Origin: Pyropia yezoensis
Taxonomy: Eukaryota > Rhodophyta > Bangiophyceae > Bangiales > Bangiaceae
Direction of reading: 5' to 3'
Assembly: GCA_009829735.1 (NCBI GenBank)
Contig: CM020619.1
Span: 5,844,083 to 5,908,082, forward strand
Length of the DNA: 64,000 nt
Position numbers and translations under genes: made by a program. Below the pieces are notes generated by a model, which was not told where the DNA came from, searched no databases, and was given only the letters and a program-made list of their open reading frames with translations. Positions 60,680 through 64,000 of the stretch are shown in pieces (the stretch's first letter is position 1; each line of letters starts with the position of its first letter).

Positions 60680-62465
60680 TAGGTACCGACAACGTTATCC
60701 CGGACCTACGTCCGGTAGGGTACTTCAGCCGGACACTCAACCCGGCTGAGCGGAACTATAGTGCCACCGAGCGTGAATGCCTCGGAGTTATATGGGCAGT
60801 GCAACTGCTCCGTCCATACCTGGAGGGCTCCAGGTTCATCGTGAGGTCCGACCACGAACCCCTACGATGGCTCCTCAACCTTGGTGACAAGGATTCCGAT
60901 AGCCATGGGAGGCTAGCCCGATGGAGGCTGACGATGGCCGAGCACGACTACCGCACGGTGTATAAGGCTGGGTCAACCCACCACCTCAGAGACGCGTTGT
61001 CTCGACTCGACACCCCGAGCGGGGATACCCGCCCGGTGGACGAGGACATCCCGGTAGTACCGGTGTGCATGGTGGGTAATGCTACCCAGGGTATGGCTGA
61101 CCATACCATGGCACACCTTGCGTGCCCATTGACCCTCGCGGACTTCCGCGTGGCACAGGCCAACGACGATGACTGTAGACGTCATCGTGCTAACCTCCTG
61201 GCCGGTACGGCCGGCATCTTCTCCGAGAACGAAGACGGACTCATATACCGGCGGGCACCCGCCGATGGACGACATCAAGTCGTGGTTCCCGTGTCCTTAC
61301 GGCAAGCCGTCATGAAACGAGAACATGAGAACCCTACAGCCGGACACCCGGGGGGTTCACGTATGTTCGCAGCAATGCGAAGGTTCTTCTACTGGCCAGC
61401 AATGGCCGTCGACGTGGTCGACCACGTACGGGGATGCCACCCCTGTGCACGTAACCGCATGAGTCTACATAGGCGGGCGTCTGCCATGAAGCTATTCCCA
61501 CCTGATGGGCCCAACGAGCAAGTCGCTATCGACATACTCGGGCCACTTCCGATAACGGAAGAAGGGAACAGGTACATCCTTGTCATGTCTGACCGCTTCA
61601 CTAAGCTGTCAAGAGCGGCAGCCATCCCGAATGATACGGCATACACGATCATGAACGCAGTGGTTGACCACTGGATCAGTGCATACGGAGTCATGAAGCA
61701 ACTCCTCTCCGATAACGGAGCAAACCTTACGTCGGCATTCTGCACTAAGGTCCTGGGCATGTTCGGTATTGAACCACGTCGGGCATCCGACTACCACCCG
61801 CAGTCCAACGGGCAGGTGGAGCGGTTCAACTGCACCATCGTCAAGATGCTACAGTGCTACGTGGCCGAGCACACGAACACTTGGGACAGGCTTCTGTCCG
61901 TACTCACCCTGGCATACAATGCCAGGCCACATCGGAGCACAAACATTGCTCCGCTGGAGTGGGTCATGCCACTAGGCGTCGGTAACTTGACGCTGCCACC
62001 CGGCAGGTGCACTCGGTATGATACACCGAAGGGCCGACCCGCCGAACGCATCCACCTAGCTTGGTTGGCCAAGCTATCGTGGATGATTCCTAAGCTCAAG
62101 GGTGCCCTTGACAGAACACAACTTCGGTATAAGAAGAACTTCGACGCCCGACTACGGGTGCGCAACGCAACCCTGGTAACAGGTGACTGGGTCTATATCA
62201 GACACCAGAAGTTCCGAGGGAACAAGCTTATGCAACCGGTCAAGGGACCGTACCAGATCCTCCACAGAGATGACCACTCTGTTATCTTACACTCCGATAC
62301 GGAGATCCAACGCATCAGTATGAATGATGTCACACCTGCTCCGAAGCCGGAACAGCCTCAGCCGGTACCGGCTGGGTTGCTACATGAAGCTCTTACAACC
62401 CACCGGTCGGATGACCCGGTGGGACCGGATGGGATTCCATACCAAGTAGAGAGCGTGGTCGGACA
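60652..62465 (+). CDS. pol: Pol of element 2, second part: RNase H and integrase, 3' end in gap
   Basis: Continues pol after the frame change near 60670, probably a one-base deletion or error. RNase H residues include the Glu in ATERE and Asp in SDHEPLRW. The integrase zinc finger HHCC (H in REH and GH, C in CHPC) spans about 61318-61455. The catalytic core has Asp codons at 61531 and 61711 and Glu at 61819, which is the exact D,D35E spacing. A basic C-terminal region follows, ending in YQVESVVG, which looks like the first strand of a chromodomain. The 500-N gap interrupts it. Codons after the gap (from 62966) do not obviously continue it. Confidence 0.92.
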
Positions 62466-62965
62466 NNNNNNNNNNNNNNNNNNNNNNNNNNNNNNNNNNN
62501 NNNNNNNNNNNNNNNNNNNNNNNNNNNNNNNNNNNNNNNNNNNNNNNNNNNNNNNNNNNNNNNNNNNNNNNNNNNNNNNNNNNNNNNNNNNNNNNNNNNN
62601 NNNNNNNNNNNNNNNNNNNNNNNNNNNNNNNNNNNNNNNNNNNNNNNNNNNNNNNNNNNNNNNNNNNNNNNNNNNNNNNNNNNNNNNNNNNNNNNNNNNN
62701 NNNNNNNNNNNNNNNNNNNNNNNNNNNNNNNNNNNNNNNNNNNNNNNNNNNNNNNNNNNNNNNNNNNNNNNNNNNNNNNNNNNNNNNNNNNNNNNNNNNN
62801 NNNNNNNNNNNNNNNNNNNNNNNNNNNNNNNNNNNNNNNNNNNNNNNNNNNNNNNNNNNNNNNNNNNNNNNNNNNNNNNNNNNNNNNNNNNNNNNNNNNN
62901 NNNNNNNNNNNNNNNNNNNNNNNNNNNNNNNNNNNNNNNNNNNNNNNNNNNNNNNNNNNNNNNNN
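62466..62965. other. Scaffold gap, exactly 500 N
   Basis: Exactly 500 unknown bases. The 3' end and 3' LTR of element 2 are expected inside or beyond it. Confidence 0.99.
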
Positions 62966-64000
62966 AACTTTACCTCCGGGTGCACCCGGGTGTAGGGGGC
63001 CCTCTGTCTCAGAGGAACGGTGGACTCGGACCGTGTCATACGGATCGTCAGCCAACATGGCTAGTTCGGACCCCCCGTCGTCCGGGGAGTGCACGGGTGA
63101 CGCACGTACTTCAGTGCCTTTGAATACTGGTGAGACACAGGTGGGTTTACCTGGGGTCGCAGAGGGACTAGAAGGTCCCTCAAGCCAGCAGGACTGGAAG
63201 TGCGGGCGGGCAACAGGCCACCCCGACTCAGTCGGGAGTTCACTCGGGTGACACTTCTGATGTGGGTGGGCCGAAGTCTGGCCACCGCGTGGTACACTCA
63301 ACGGGAACGTCCCAAGGGGTGAGGACTGTCCCCGCGGGTTCCACTCGGGTTGGAGCCAACTTTGGCTTGGAGCCGTCGCCAACTAGGCTTTCGGAGGACG
63401 GCGGACTCCGTTGGGTCGGCGATGGGCTCGCGCCCATGCCCCGGTTGAGACCCCTTAGGAACGTGGTTACCCCTCAGGTGGACTCCCGGAGGCGGACCGA
63501 GACTCAACTGGAGTCGTCAATCCACTCCTCGCGGAAACTGTCCGTCGGGAGGCGACCAATGTGTTGCGGCAGACTTTGCCGGACCTGGTGGTCACGATGA
63601 CGAATACTATTCTGAATCAGATTGTGGCGAGTTTGCCAGATGGCCTTAATGTCCAGACCGGATTGGGGCTTTCGAGCCCGCAGGCGCAGGGGGAATCTCT
63701 CCTGACGCCTATTCCGGGTCGCCCCGAACAGGGGCGACCCCTGTGACTCCCAACGTGGGAGCCGCACCATTCTCGGTGGGGCGTACGCCCTTCACGGGGG
63801 AGTTCCCCCCGGCAACGCCGGCGGCTACACCAAGCTCGCCGCACCAGACTACAGGCGCTGAGGGTCAACTTACCCCAGTGCCACAGCGGCTGTTCCCTCA
63901 ACGTGAGGTGCCGCCCAAGATCCAGGTAGCCAACCCGGTCTACCGGGGGATCTTTGACTGTGAGACCTACGCCCTCCACAACAAGTCGGTGGTGTATGGT
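62966..64000 (+). pseudogene. Gag-like N-terminal region of another LTR element, frameshifted, cut by window end
   Basis: Protein-like stretches continue across frame changes: 63262 to about 63510, then 63510-63730 (REATNVLRQTLPDLVVTMTN then ILNQIVASLPDGLNVQTG), then 63731-64000, open to the window end (VPPKIQVANPVYRGIFDCET). The Thr/Pro/Gly-rich start and the position after another element suggest a Gag leader. The DNA shows the same micro-hairpins as element 1 (for example CTCCCA-ACG-TGGGAG near 63747, CCTCA-ACG-TGAGG near 63897), so I suspect a second copy of family 1. No zinc knuckle is in view. Confidence 0.5.

Larger units (their letters stand above)
55656..62465 (+). mobile_element. 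Ty3/gypsy element 2 (5' LTR, PBS, gag, pol), 3' end in gap
   Basis: A nearly complete element: LTR 55656-56018, primer binding site at 56020, 220-bp leader, gag 56238-58427, pol from 58436 with protease, RT, RNase H and integrase in Ty3/gypsy order. A chromodomain-like start (YQVESVVG) is the last readable sequence before the 500-N gap. Its RT and integrase blocks are clearly related to element 1 (for example DSYPLPRMD then CIDSLGEA), but it is a different family with different LTRs and without any visible antisense gene. Confidence 0.93.

Noticed and set aside
62966..63260. Possible continuation of element 2 pol after the gap
   Set aside because: The reading frame after the gap has no chromodomain or LTR features and changes style toward element 1; I assign it to another element.
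1..64000. tRNA, rRNA, CRISPR or bacterial-type operons
   Set aside because: No cloverleaf with a T-loop consensus, no rRNA blocks and no spaced direct repeats were found by eye; a covariance-model scan would be needed to exclude a tRNA.

Overview
This is a GC-rich eukaryotic nuclear window, most likely from a red alga of the Porphyra/Pyropia type. That is an inference: genes are mostly intron-poor, several predicted proteins carry plastid transit peptides (ClpP, tandem-domain Cpn20, a CtpA-type protease), coding DNA is saturated with Ala/Gly/Pro codons, intergenic DNA is full of long G, C and T runs, and the window is flanked by Ty3/gypsy LTR retrotransposons. There are no bacterial operons, rRNA, CRISPR arrays or convincing tRNAs. 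Two runs of exactly 500 N (1739-2238, 62466-62965) are scaffold gaps.

Layout. 1-7959: Ty3/gypsy chromovirus 1. A 3' fragment (1-1738) is followed by a gap, then a second copy with RT, RNase H, integrase and chromodomain (2239-5096), a long antisense gene (5208-7151), a polypurine tract and a 470-bp LTR (7490-7959). 10018-13279: a chondroitin GalNAc-transferase-like enzyme with one intron. 13968-15579: a plastid-targeted protein of unknown function with one intron. 16971-17465: a small multi-pass membrane protein. 17895-19100: a weak hypothetical gene. 21107-21988: a Pho88/SND3-family protein. 24791-25636 and 31061-31804: two near-identical secreted Cu/Zn superoxide dismutases, head to head, with a 1-kb TIR-bounded element between them. 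32589-34949: a secreted Pro-rich SMP-30/gluconolactonase-like protein. 35-39 kb: low-complexity DNA. 39489-42623: C-terminal processing protease. 43260-44078: Cpn20. 45019-45843: ClpP. 46343-46870: an OCIA-like small protein. 47247-49175: cytosolic-type tryptophanyl-tRNA synthetase (three exons). 50426-50665: a small Cys-tail protein. 51.5-53.1 kb: a second inverted-repeat element. 55021-55655: a tandem repeat. 55656-62465: Ty3/gypsy element 2 (LTR, PBS, gag, pol). 62966-64000: a gag-like start of a further element.

How the genes relate: the host genes are a housekeeping set, not a pathway. Plastid proteostasis (Cpn20, ClpP, CtpA) is clustered within 6.4 kb. A secretory/cell-surface group (GalNAc-transferase-like, Pho88/SND3, two secreted SODs, Pro-rich lactonase-like) fits an alga with an elaborate extracellular matrix.

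The most unusual signal is in the retrotransposons. Both families are packed along their whole length (sense pol, antisense ORF and LTR) with short perfect inverted repeats: arms of 6-11 bp, loops of 0-9 bp, roughly one every 30-100 bp. The host genes I read do not show this density. Second is the 647-residue antisense gene with an Arg/Ser-rich tail inside element 1.
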